Assembly: GCA_027604185.1 (NCBI GenBank)
Contig: JADGKB010000164.1
Span: 1 to 22,757, forward strand
Length of the DNA stretch: 22,757 bases
Source of the DNA: Boothiomyces macroporosus
Lineage: Eukaryota > Chytridiomycota > Chytridiomycetes > Rhizophydiales > Terramycetaceae
Reading direction: 5' to 3'
In this document: piece after piece, positions 1-9,665 of the stretch
How the letters are laid out: the number at the start of each line of letters is the position of its first letter
Position numbering within the stretch: position 1 is the first letter of the stretch
Position numbers and translations under genes: made by a program
The notes under the pieces: generated by a model
Told to the model about the DNA's origin: nothing
What the model saw: the letters and a program-made list of their open reading frames with translations, nothing else
Databases searched by the model: none

Positions 1-1164
1 CCATTCACATTTGGCAAACCCGCAGAAACCAAAGAAGCTGCTCCGGCACCATTCAGTTTTGGAAAGCCTGCAGAGACTAAAGCACCAGAAACTAAAGATT
101 CAACTGGTGCTGCAAATGCTGTTCCTGCATTTGGTGTTCCTTCAGCTACAACCAATTCGTTTACTTTTGGTCAACCAAATAACAACCAAACTGGTGCACC
201 AACATTTGGACAACCACCAGCAGCAACTGCCACTTCTGGATCTACCTTTAGCTTTGGACAGCCTACTACAAATAATAATCCTTCTACAACTCCAGCTTTT
301 GGTTCTACTGCTCCTACCTTTGGAAAACCTAATGACTCTGCAAATACTACTACTCCATCATTTGGTGGATTTGGTCAATCAAATACTTCATCAACTGCAC
401 CAACCTTTGGGCAACCAACCACAACATTTGGCTCAAACAATTCTACCACCACTTTTGGAGATAACAAGACCAATCCACCTTCTTTTGGGGTTGCCACTGG
501 CACAACTAACCCAGCTCCAACATTTGGAAGCAATGCTACTAATCCACCAACATTTGGTCAGCCTACTACAACTTCTACTCCATCGTTTGGGCAACCAAAT
601 ACTGGCAATACCACCTTTGGGGCTACTCCAAATCCTCCCGCTTTTGGAGCCAATAATACTTTTGGACAATCTAATAATACATTTGGTAACTCTGCGCCAG
701 CTTTTGGTACCAGTAACACAACATTTGGTGCGCAGAACAACCCTACCGGATTTGCAAGTTCACAGCCTGCTCAAACTGGTTTTGGTACTCAAAATACTTT
801 TGGTTCAAATACAAGCACCACTGCTACGGCGCCAGCATTTGGATCTACCTTTGGTAATAACTCTGCTCCTTCGTTTGGTCAACCTGCTGCACCTACATTT
901 GGTCAACCTGCTGCTACACCAGCTTTTGGACAAACTAATACAACTGCTCCATCATTTGGACAGCCAGCAGCTAACCAACCATCAACTGGGTTCAATTTCC
1001 AAGCACCAACAGGTGCGCCTTCCTTTAACTTTGGAGCTGCAGCCCCACCAAGTTTCCAATTTGGAGCTGGTAATGCCCAACCTTCTCAAATTCCACCTTC
1101 TAATATGAATAGACCAATGGCTACACCAAAGTTTAGACGCGGTCCAAAAGGTGGTCGTCGATAA
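1..1164 (+). CDS. FG-repeat nucleoporin, C-terminal part (5' end outside window)
   Basis: The frame is open from base 1 with no stop until TAA at 1162-1164, giving 387 residues of a protein that starts outside the window. It holds about 33 Phe-Gly dipeptides, mostly in P-x-F-G-Q-P or T-T-F-G contexts, with a few FxFG forms (FTFG, FSFG, FNFG, FQFG) and no GLFG. Spacers are rich in Asn, Thr, Pro, Ser and Ala and nearly free of charge. Such FG regions form the disordered permeability barrier of the nuclear pore and bind karyopherins. The last residues are strongly basic (TPKFRRGPKGGRR), which resembles the basic C-terminal tails of Nup1/Nup153-type nucleoporins. That family assignment is inference, because no folded domain lies in the window. 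I see no intron. The gene converges on the adenylation-domain gene across 184 bp. Confidence 0.9.
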   Translation, partial: PFTFGKPAETKEAAPAPFSFGKPAETKAPETKDSTGAANAVPAFGVPSATTNSFTFGQPNNNQTGAPTFGQPPAATATSGSTFSFGQPTTNNNPSTTPAFGSTAPTFGKPNDSANTTTPSFGGFGQSNTSSTAPTFGQPTTTFGSNNSTTTFGDNKTNPPSFGVATGTTNPAPTFGSNATNPPTFGQPTTTSTPSFGQPNTGNTTFGATPNPPAFGANNTFGQSNNTFGNSAPAFGTSNTTFGAQNNPTGFASSQPAQTGFGTQNTFGSNTSTTATAPAFGSTFGNNSAPSFGQPAAPTFGQPAATPAFGQTNTTAPSFGQPAANQPSTGFNFQAPTGAPSFNFGAAAPPSFQFGAGNAQPSQIPPSNMNRPMATPKFRRGPKGGRR

Positions 1165-1168
1165 ACGT

Positions 1169-1174
1169 AATAAA
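1169..1174 (+). terminator. Poly(A) signal of the nucleoporin gene
   Basis: AATAAA starts five bases after the stop codon. A second AATAAA lies at 1185-1190. Confidence 0.5.
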
Positions 1175-1347
1175 ATAGTATCTGAATAAAGCATATGCAA
1201 ATATTTCTCTTTCGTGAATTGGTCAATATATTACTTTCCAATGGACTAATACAGTTGTTCCTTTCCAATGGATTATTCAAGCAAGTCAAATTTTCAAAGA
1301 CTGCATAAATTGATAAACAACCCTGTAATAAAAATCCAAAACAAATG

Positions 1348-1353
1348 TTTATT
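1348..1353 (-). terminator. Poly(A) signal overlapping the stop of the adenylation gene
   Basis: AATAAA on the minus strand spans the TAA stop codon at 1351-1349. Confidence 0.5.
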
Positions 1354-3453
1354 CAATTAATCTCCAAGCATTGCCAAAAAACGACTGTAGAGCTGATTCA
1401 AATTCTTTTACAGACCCAATTGTACCAGGATGAACCATCAACTTCAATGACTGTCCACTAGCAATGACTGTGTCCATGGCAACACCATTTTGGTACTCTA
1501 GCCTTATCAAACCCTTCTTTGTATGAATATACTTGCTGTTCAATTTTGGATTCATTAATACAAATGATTCTACTTTTTCCTTGGTAGTTTGGGATAATTC
1601 AAAGGCTAAAAGATCCTTATGAGCCATTTCTGCTTCCTTTTCAGACACTTTGCAAAACTTTACTGATTGTACTTTTGGGTACTCTCTGTAGATTGTTTTA
1701 CCTTGCTGTTTAGCCATTTCTGACAGTGTTGGATGCTGGAAAATGAGTACTGTAGTTAATTCCAAATTGATAGCTTTGGCCCTGGTAGTCAAAGAAATAG
1801 CTGATATGGAGTCACCGCCCAATTCAAAGAATGAGGTTTGTCTTCCAACTCTTTGTAAATCGACTTTTAAAAGGTCAGACCAGATTTCTGCCAGCTTGAT
1901 TTCAAAGTCTGTTGAAGGCTTTTCTATTTCAATTTCAATCGCTTTGAGCGCTTTCTTGTCAATCTCATTTAGTAATATTTACCTTTCCGTTTTGATTCAT
2001 TGGGAATGAATCTAGTAATACAAAAGAGGCAGGGCACATATAAACTGGTAGGATCGATAATACATGAGTTCTGATTGAATTGACATCTAGATTCTTTGGT
2101 GTCATGAATCCAACTAAAACCTGATCTTTTACCACTACAGCGGCTCCATTAACTTCAGGATGGGAGCTGATCGCAGCAGCAACTTCGTCCAATTCAATTC
2201 TATAGCCTTTAAGCTTGACCATGTCATCTACTCTACCCAATATTTCCAAATCGCCATCTTCATTCCATTTGCACATATCTCCGGTATGATACATAAGAGA
2301 GCCATCATTTTCAAATACGTTTGGTACGAATTTTTCAGCAGTCAGATCAGGTCTATTCAAGTACCCTTTGGCGACACCGGTACCACCAATCAACAACTCT
2401 CCTACTACTCCAATTGGTACAATCTGCAAATGTTCATCAACAATATACTGAACAGTATTCTGCAACGGTTTGCCAATAGTAATGGGTTCATCTTTTTTCA
2501 ACGCAACAGCAGAACTAGAGATGGTAGCTTCTGACGGCCCATAGGCGTTGACAAACTTCAACTGCTGACACCAGCGCTCTTTCAGACTGTAAGGACATGC
2601 TTCACCGATAACCATCACTGCTTCAAGATTAGGAAACTCTTTAGGATCCATTTTCAACATTGCAGTTGGAGTCAAGTGGGCAACCTGCACTTTTTTGAGG
2701 ACTGAATAATAATCAGATTCTTCTCGAAGGACAAGGGTACAATGGTGAGATAAAGTAATGAATATTTCCCCTACACTGACATCAAAGGATAAGGAAAGCA
2801 TATGGGCAATTGTTTTTCGTTCATGCAACCCGTAAATCTCCTTGTAGGTCTGTGTATGATTTGAAAGAGAGATATGCCTGATTTCAACCCCTTTTGGTTT
2901 ACCTGTTGAACCTATATTAGAAACAGTTACCAGATGTAAAGATAACATATGCTGGGTCATTACCAGTAACTTTAGGTCTGCTATAAGCTCCATTTGTATG
3001 ACAGAGAGCATCAATTGAGAACGTATTTGCTACATTTTCTAGTTTCTTTTGCAAATCCTGATCAATAGATGGATGGTAAAGAACTGCGGAACAGGAGGCG
3101 ATTTCAAGAATGTATTGGATACGCTCCCATGGAATAGTCATATCAATTGGTACATATGCAGCACCGGCTTTGTGGACACCAAAAATGGCCACTATCCACT
3201 CTATCGATCGCTTTGTGACAATAGCAACAAAGTCACCAACTTGGACACCTTTCGCCATTAGCCCTACAGCTACGCTATTAGCCCTTTTGTTTAATTCCCC
3301 ATAAGTGATAGAGTCATCACCATCCACTACAGCAACGCAATCAGGATCTTGTTCTGCGCAGTGTTCAAAGGCAAAGTGGCCGCATTCATAATCAATGGGT
3401 TTGACTGGCCCTTTTCCAAATTCGATAATTCGTTTGTACTCTTCTGGATTCAT
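1349..3453 (-). CDS. NRPS-like adenylation and peptidyl-carrier protein with an unassigned C-terminal region
   Basis: Three exons (3453-2931, 2911-1983, 1963-1349) give 688 residues. Residues 1-485 form an amino-acid adenylation domain with its core motifs in order: KAGAAYVPID, IFTSGSTGKPKG (A3, residues 171-182), FDVS, NAYGPSEATI, YHTGD, GRVDDMVKLKGYRIELDEV and PMNQNGK with the A10 Lys at 484. A carrier domain follows, and LGGDSI carries the phosphopantetheine Ser536. By family knowledge it activates a carboxylic or amino acid with ATP and loads it onto its own carrier arm. The Asp of FDVS favours an alpha-amino acid; lining residues read by hand are D-V-G-H-M-I-A-I-S plus the Lys, which I cannot match to a known substrate. 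About 100 C-terminal residues match neither a reductase, condensation nor thioesterase domain. The start Met lies just before the domain. Probably cytosolic. Confidence 0.9.
1964..1982 (-). other. 19-nt spliceosomal intron 2 of the adenylation gene
   Basis: On the minus strand it reads gtaaatattactaaatgag. Removal joins N-G-K to I-D-K-K-A-L in phase 0, restoring the A10 motif and linking the adenylation and carrier domains. Confidence 0.9.
2912..2930 (-). other. 19-nt spliceosomal intron 1 of the adenylation gene
   Basis: On the minus strand it reads gtaactgtttctaatatag. Removal joins IFTS to GSTGKPKG inside a Gly codon and restores the ATP-binding A3 motif exactly. Confidence 0.93.
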
Positions 3454-4128
3454 GCAGTTTTGATTTTTACCATGTTTTATATTTATTTGCGAATTACCAT
3501 TTTGTAAGGATGTTATAATTCAGTGGCAATTCGTCAGCAAAAAAGAGTACTAAAAGCAAACCAAGCACCTGAGGCTGAAGAAGTGAGCTGTCTTGTATCT
3601 TTTAATAGAATCAAGAAAAAGTCTAGGAGGAACCAAAGGCATGTTGAGCTTGGATGACGAGGAAATATCAGGCATTTGAATACATTCAAACGACCCGTTC
3701 ACACAACAACGAAAGGTAATTAAGAGTTTATGCTTCATATCTTTGAACGTGGTCGATTTCCTGAATGGTTGCCAAAAAGCGGGTAATATCACCGCGTGTC
3801 AATAATTGTTGAAGACATATGAAAACCATCGTCAATTTTCCGTTCAATCTGCAATGATTGGATCGAGCGGGAACACTTTGACGGTACACTTGTTTCAGAT
3901 ATTGAGCCCTCCATCAATTGAAACTCCGTAAAAAAAGCAGCAATGAAAATTCAAAATTCGGACCATTTGCAATGTAGTCGGAACAACTAGCATATCTACA
4001 CCAGCCCTAAAACTGAGAATATTTTTTTGAATAATATTTGGTGCAGAGTTTTATCAATCATTTTCACATGGTACGGACACAAAGATGAGACGGATTAGGA
4101 TGAAATGGGAATGAAACGGTACCCGAGT
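3454..4128. other. Divergent intergenic region
   Basis: This 0.7-kb stretch separates the adenylation gene (minus) from the first surface-protein gene (plus). It should hold both promoters. I see only short chance reading frames, none with a recognisable domain, and no RNA gene or repeat. Confidence 0.6.
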
Positions 4129-4135
4129 TATAAAG
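4129..4135 (+). promoter_or_regulatory. TATA box of the first surface-protein gene
   Basis: TATAAAG begins 44 bp before the ATG at 4173. Three other secreted-protein genes in this window have a TATA element at 45-46 bp. Confidence 0.55.
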
Positions 4136-4172
4136 ATGAACGCAAACATCTTGTCTACAAAAATAAAATAGA

Positions 4173-6446
4173 ATGCAATATACAAAAGTTGCTCTCTTGC
4201 TATTATCCGCTGCTGCCCAATCTAATGTGATGCAGACCGTTCCAGTTGGCAGAGAAGGCTGGAATCCATTGGACACCATCAAAGCCGCCTTCAAGTTAGA
4301 GGTAGACGCTTTAAAAAAAGTAACTGCTGGACTAGAATTCACACCAGCATTTCCTACAATCAACTTGGCCAACTTTCCAGTAATATCAATTTAATCTCAG
4401 GGAATTGACGTGAATTGTGTTGGCGATGCAATCAAACTTACTTTTGATGATATTGAAAAGGCAAAGGAAGCAAATCAAGTGTGGTCAGCAGTCCAAGATT
4501 TACACTTTTTGGTCAGCCATGAAGTGCAATGTAACGGAGTCAACGAAACACTAGCATTTCAAGTTGCTCAAATTGCTTTGGATGGAAACGATTTGATTGT
4601 CAATCATAATCCAAAAGAAGTTCATTCACTTGTGAATGACTTCAAGTTACTTATCGCGCATGTTCACTCTGCAAAGTCATCCAATATTTTCGATTGGTTT
4701 AATTGGAATAGCGAAGGAAAGGTACTCACCTACTCTATGGATGTCAACTATGCTAATGGACAAGTTACTGATAAAGATATCGCCATCTTCCAGGCTCCTG
4801 AAGCTAAAGTGTCTTGTTCTGACTGTTATGTACATGGGGATGCTTCCGTAAAAATCGCAATTACTGGTACCGCTCTAAAGATCAACTCTTATGAGATTGA
4901 TTTGACTGGAGATTTTAAGGCAAACATGGATGTTGACCTTGAAATCTTTGAAGCACACAACCAATTCCTACTTCGAAACAAATTGTTTACCAAATCACTA
5001 AGTGCGGTTACCGTTGGCGGACTATTCAGCTTTGCTCCTGAAATTGTACTTGAATCTGGTATTTCCTACTCTGTTACTGAAGCTGTGGATGCATCATATG
5101 GTTTTGATTTCGATTTTCCATTCGACTACAAGATTTCATCAACTGCCAAGCCTTCATTTACCCCAGATTCCAAGCCAAAGCTTACTCAACATGACTTGAC
5201 TGTGACCAAGGATATTCAAGTTTCTGCTTCCGCACACTTGATCCCATCTTTTGTTTTTGACTTGGATATCTTTAGCTTGGTTGACTTTAACTTGGATCTC
5301 GCTCTTGATACTTCCCTAGGATTAGAATTCAATACTGGTAAATTCAAGACTTGTCCTACTCAGTCATTTGATGTTGCCTTAATTTCTGAATCGGATGTTA
5401 CTTTGGACGTTAAATCCACAAAGTTTGATCTCTTTGGAGTGTTAGATTCTTCAAAGATTGATGGACATCACGATATTTGCCATGTTGGTCCTTTGACTTT
5501 GTACACTTTCTGTAAAGCGCACAAGCTGCCTGTAGTTACAACTACCATTAACAAGATTGGACACCATACTACTTCTACTTTATCTGTTGCAACCATTACT
5601 GATTCTCCTAAACCTACCACTACTGGTAACTCTCCTCAGATTGTTTCTACTACTACCCCTACTTCTCCAAAAGCAGAAACTACCACCCCGTGTGTAACTA
5701 CAGTTGTATCCACCACTGAATCACCAAAGGTTAAAGTTACCACTGTCGGAAGTACCAGCGATTCTCCAAAGACTCAATCCACAACCACTCCATGTGCTTC
5801 TACCACTGTCGGAAGTACCAGCGATTCTTCAAAGACTCAATCCACAACCACTCCATGTGCTTCTACCACTGATTCATCAAGAGTTGCAACCACAGCCACC
5901 CCAAGTGCAACTACAGCTATAACCACTACTGACTCTCCAAAGACTCAATCTACAACCACTCCATGTGCTACTTCAACTGATTCTCCAAAAGTAGAGACAA
6001 CTACTCCATGCGCAACTACCACAGTTGTATCCACCACTGACTTACCAAAGGCTCAATCTACCACTACTCCATGTACAACTGCAACAGTCGAAACTACCAG
6101 CGACTTACCAGAAAGTACAACCACTCCATGCGCTACTACAACTTCAACTACATCTGATATTCCAAAAGCCAAAGCAACCAGTACTCCTTGCGACACTACT
6201 GCTGACATTCCTGTTACTAAAGGAGGCAATGTTCCTCAAGTTACAACAGCCTCTCCAAGACAAACAGGTTACTCTTTTGGATACGATACAAATCCTAACG
6301 GATCTGATAGTCCAAAGGCTGGCAATTATCCACAACCACAAATTTCTAATAACATTTCACCAAAGTTAGGAAATGGACCAATTCTCAGCTCTGCAGCTTC
6401 GTACTCTGCATCATTAATGTTGACTTTGGTAGTACTTTTGTTGTAA
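4173..6446 (+). CDS. Large secreted Thr-rich, GPI-tailed surface protein (paralogue A)
   Basis: Two exons (4173-4379, 4401-6446) give 750 residues. An N-terminal hydrophobic signal peptide (MQYTKVALLLLSAAAQS) is followed by a domain of about 430 residues. Its cysteines include C75, C113, a CxxC at 208-211 in V-S-C-S-D-C-Y, and later ones in KFKTCP, DICHVG and TFCK. The CxxC-Tyr-Gly context and long beta-like stretches recall the fungal secreted DUF7029/DUF7223 proteins; this is a memory-based comparison. Residues ~450-725 are a Thr/Ser/Pro stalk with repeated TTTPC and D-[SLI]-P-K motifs, expected to be heavily O-glycosylated. The end (SSAASYSASLMLTLVVLLL) fits a GPI-attachment tail. Likely cell-wall or plasma-membrane surface. 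Its tandem neighbour at 7373 is a paralogue with the same intron position. Biochemical function is unknown. Confidence 0.88.
4380..4400 (+). other. 21-nt intron of surface paralogue A
   Basis: It begins gtaatatc and ends atctcag. Removal joins N-F-P to G-I-D-V-N-C in phase 0, matching paralogue B at the same place. Being a multiple of three it would be read through, but it contains an in-frame TAA. Confidence 0.9.
5741..5866 (+). repeat. 63-bp tandem duplication in the stalk of paralogue A
   Basis: Two adjacent 63-bp copies (5741-5803, 5804-5866) encode 21 residues each with a TTTPC core. I see one base difference (CCA versus TCA, Pro to Ser), so the duplication looks recent. Confidence 0.85.
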
Positions 6447-6450
6447 TAAA
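6445..6450 (+). terminator. Poly(A) signal overlapping the stop of paralogue A
   Basis: AATAAA shares two bases with the TAA stop at 6444-6446. Confidence 0.5.
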
Positions 6451-7327
6451 CGGATAACATCTTGATTTTTGCCTGATTTTCACAAGAGAGAGTGAAAGTA
6501 CTTCACTCAAGTATCGCTGTTAATACGTGATCCTCGATCATGCAGTATTGTTGTACAATTTCGCACTGTTGGCACTGAAACACCGCAACATGTTAATCCA
6601 AAATTTCAGATAATCAAGTCATCAGACATTTTGCTATATTTTACTAATTCGAGCGAGTCAAATGCGAATACTTGATTGGTAAAATCGCGAGGGTCAATGC
6701 CACCATTGTTCATTAATTTAGCTTGCTTGTATGTGTTTCGTGCGTTCCAGCAACTGGGTTTGGCACACCGATAAAGTCTCAAGTGTACAAATTAATGATT
6801 TATGCATTCAATATTTGGGCCAAATGATGTCTGCAAACTCTGAATACTCTCAGGGGTACCAGAGTCATTTGTGAAACGCTTTGTTCAGTTTTACTAAAAG
6901 CGGAAGCGATTGAAGATGTTTCATGTTTCAGCCCTATATTAAATTCCACAAAGAACATTATGCACAACAATGACAGAACGTGATGGAAGCTTTATAACTG
7001 AGTATTTTTCAATAGTAACATAGTAGATTAGCGAGTGTCCATGTATTTGGTCCAGTGGTACAAAAAAAACTCGGAGTTAAAGATTTGGCTTGGCGGATCA
7101 GGTCCTGGAGCCCATGAACTTAAGATCTGCCTACAAATCAAATTGAATGACTGAATTGAATTCTATAATACTATTTATCATTCAAAAGGTACTGGCCACC
7201 CTTTCCAGAGTGTGGTTATCTGCGAGGTGCTCGGATTGGGCAAAGATCCGGCTAGGACAAATCTTTCGGTTACTTTGTCGTACGCCTCCACACCCCCTAC
7301 GCAACCTTTTCAGGATGAACGGTGACA
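6447..7327. other. Long intergenic region before paralogue B
   Basis: About 0.9 kb between the two tandem surface genes. Apart from a short hairpin at 6490-6508 I find no gene, RNA or repeat. A 61-codon frame near 7147-7332 ends in the TATA region and looks like chance. Confidence 0.6.
6490..6508. repeat. Short perfect inverted repeat after paralogue A
   Basis: GAGTGAA and TTCACTC form a 7-bp stem around AGTAC, 43 bp past the stop codon. It could be a 3' end structure or chance. Confidence 0.45.
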
Positions 7328-7334
7328 TATAAAA
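7328..7334 (+). promoter_or_regulatory. TATA box of paralogue B
   Basis: TATAAAA begins 45 bp before the ATG at 7373. Confidence 0.6.
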
Positions 7335-7372
7335 AGCCAAGGTGTAATTTCAAGATACCAAAGATAAATTAG

Positions 7373-9526
7373 ATGAAGTTCTTCAAGGTTGTAAGCTTGG
7401 TAATGACTGTCGCAGCTCAAAGCACTAATTATCTCTCCACAGTGCCTGCCGCAAGAGATAGCTACCATCCGCTCCCACAAGTCCAAGCTACCTATCAATT
7501 ATCCAAACCAGATAATAGCATGATTATTGCTGGTATGCAAATAACCCCATCAGTGCCTACCGTTAACTTGGGCAATTTTCCGGTACAAATACACTTACCA
7601 TAGGGTATCCAAATCTCGTGCCAAAACGATGTAATTAAGCTTCAATTTCAAGATGCCAACAGTGCAAATCAAGCTTTAAGCACTTGGAATGCTGTCAGCA
7701 ACTTGCACTTTTTAATCAATCATGAAGTGCAATGCCATGATTTGGACGAAACTACCGCATATCAAGTTGGAAATCTAACATTGAGTGGTTCTCAAATTGC
7801 AGTTAATTTCACTCCTGCACAGTTGCACGATGTAATTGATGAATATCAATTGAACATTGCACACGTTGAGCAAGATGCAAATAAAAGAAGCACCCACTCA
7901 AAGAACTTGCCGATTGCAATCAACTTTGCAAATGGCCAAGCAGTCAACCCTAACATCAACATTTTTAGCAACGATGCCGTAGCACTCTCCTGTTTAAATT
8001 GTTTTGTTGATGGAAATGTAAACTTTCAACTCACAGCATCTGGAACAAGGTTGTCATTGAAAGATTACAAATTTGATATTAGCGGAAATATGTTTGCTAC
8101 TATGGATTTGGATGCTAAAGTTTTGGCTGCCGACAATCACTTTTTGAAACAGGTCAATTTGTTTACCAAATCTTTGGATCCAATAGCTGTCAAGGGGTTG
8201 TTCAACTTTGGTCCAGCAATTGCCCTTGATGCTGGTGTGTCATACAGCGTTACTGAAGACATTGATTTCATCTATGGATTCGAATTCAATTACGACTTTG
8301 ATTTTACAGCAGTTGCTCATCAAAAACCAACTTTTACTCAAACCCCAAAGTTCAAACAACATCCGTTGCAAATATCAAAGGATATTCAAGTTTCTGTTTC
8401 CGCTCATTTGATTCCCTCAATCCAAATGAACTTGGAAGTTTTAAAAGTATTCACTTTGGATGCATCTCTGCCTGTTGACACTTCATTGGGGCTTGAATTT
8501 GACACTGGCAAGTTCAATACTTGCCCAACTGGAAACTTTGGAGTTGCTCTGATTAGTCAAACTGATCTGTCTTTCAATGTTCACGGTCAATCAATCATCA
8601 AGGTATTCAAGCCATTCGACGAAAACTTTGATATATTCAATACTGGAAAGTTGACTCTTGCAACTTTCTGTCAAAAACCAAAAACTCCATTGGCTACCAC
8701 CACTGTGAACAAGATTGGGATCAAAACCACAACCACCACTATTCCACCTGTTGCTACTACCGTTGCTACAGCTACTCAAAAAGCTGCAGTTACCACAACT
8801 ACAGCTGATATTGCTAAATCTCAAGGAACATCTACTTTGCAAGCAACTTTATCTGTTAAAACTTTTATTGCTACTACTAGCCAGCAATCAACTCAAGCAG
8901 TCACCACCACTCAAATTACCCAACCAACTACCACTCAAACTACCCAAGCAACTACCACTCAAACTACCCAAGCAACCACCACTCAAACTACCCAAGCAAC
9001 CACCACTCAAGCAACTACCACTCAAGCAAATACTACTCAAACTACTGATGGTTCCAATTACTATCCTAAATTTGCCACTACCACATCAATCCAAATCACA
9101 ATTCCAGCATCAAGTGTAGTTCCCACCACTACAGATATGCCAAAAGCTCAGAACTCGTATCCTTACGACTATACTACCACTGAAACTGTTGCAAAAGTAA
9201 CCACTACTCCAGCAGCAGCCATTGACATTCCTAAAGTCACTGCAAGCACCACCGTTGGAATCACTCCAACTCAAGCAGCACAATATGCCCCACCTAATAA
9301 CCAGAATGATTTATCAAAAAACAAAATCTATGATAATAGCAGCGACCAACCAAAATCTAATGCAAACAATTACATTGGTTACCAAACCAATAATGCCAAT
9401 AATGCTCCAGCTGCTCAGCAAGATTTGGCTAAACAAAACCAGAACGATATTGCACCACAAAACATTCTTAGTTCGGCATTATCAGCTTCACTCTCGCTTT
9501 CATTCCTTTTTGTACTGTTCATTTGA
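7373..9526 (+). CDS. Large secreted Thr-rich, GPI-tailed surface protein (paralogue B)
   Basis: Two exons (7373-7582, 7604-9526) give 710 residues. The layout copies paralogue A: signal peptide (MKFFKVVSLVMTVAAQS), a homologous domain to about residue 433, a Thr-rich stalk and a GPI-type end (NILSSALSASLSLSFLFVLFI). Shared landmarks are N-F-P-G at the intron, L-H-F-L-[VI]-[SN]-H-E-V-Q-C, the CxxC (C200, C203), KDIQVS[AV]SAHLIPS, SLGLEF[ND]TGKF[KN]TCP and T-T-T-[IV]-N-K-I-G at the stalk start. The extra Cys of paralogue A in DICHVG is replaced (DIFNTG), leaving six cysteines in the domain. The stalk differs: a TTQTTQA repeat block, then D-[IM]-P-K motifs and a Tyr/Asn/Gln-rich end. Likely exported to the cell surface; function unknown. 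It converges on PUS7 across 139 bp containing a large inverted repeat. Confidence 0.88.
7583..7603 (+). other. 21-nt intron of surface paralogue B
   Basis: It begins gtacaaat and ends accatag. Removal joins N-F-P to G-I-Q-I-S-C in phase 0, the same position and length as in paralogue A. Read-through would meet an in-frame TAG at its 3' end. Confidence 0.9.
8917..9012 (+). repeat. 24-bp tandem repeat in the stalk of paralogue B
   Basis: Four near-identical 24-bp units encode TTQTTQAT-type repeats; degenerate half units continue to about 9047. Confidence 0.85.
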
Positions 9527-9531
9527 ATAAA
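9526..9531 (+). terminator. Poly(A) signal touching the stop of paralogue B
   Basis: AATAAA begins on the last base of the TGA stop at 9524-9526. Confidence 0.5.
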
Positions 9532-9538
9532 TATGATC

Positions 9539-9605
9539 TTGTAATATTGCCAAAATTGTTGAATCGCTTTCGATAATGTATTTCAAATTATCGGCAATAT
9601 TGTAA
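9539..9605. repeat. Nested inverted repeat between convergent genes
   Basis: Outer arms 9539-9551 and 9593-9605 pair over 13 positions: nine central perfect pairs (AATATTGCC with GGCAATATT), two outer pairs, and two that are G-U in RNA. An inner 7-bp inverted repeat, CGATAAT (9571-9577) with ATTATCG (9587-9593), is nested inside. It lies between the stops of paralogue B and PUS7. Confidence 0.7.
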
Positions 9606-9665
9606 AAACGAATCAATTTTCTACTAGAAACACCATTTATTCGACTAGTCTAATACAAGAACCAC

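Noticed and set aside
11..1108. Leu/Gln/His-rich reading frame over the nucleoporin
   Set aside because: It is the off-frame image of FG-repeat codons. The frame starting at base 1 gives a regular FG protein and runs to a proper basic tail.
3550..3792. 80-codon minus-strand frame in the gap before surface paralogue A
   Set aside because: No domain, no homologous look, unusual composition, and it lies in a region expected to hold two promoters.
4064..4372. 102-codon minus-strand frame
   Set aside because: It is antisense to the first exon of surface paralogue A and covers its TATA box.
7040..7100. tRNA A-box-like string (TGGTCCAGTGGT)
   Set aside because: No B-box, acceptor stem or anticodon arm can be formed around it.
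7147..7332. 61-codon plus-strand frame before surface paralogue B
   Set aside because: It ends at the TATA box of the next gene and shows no recognisable protein features.
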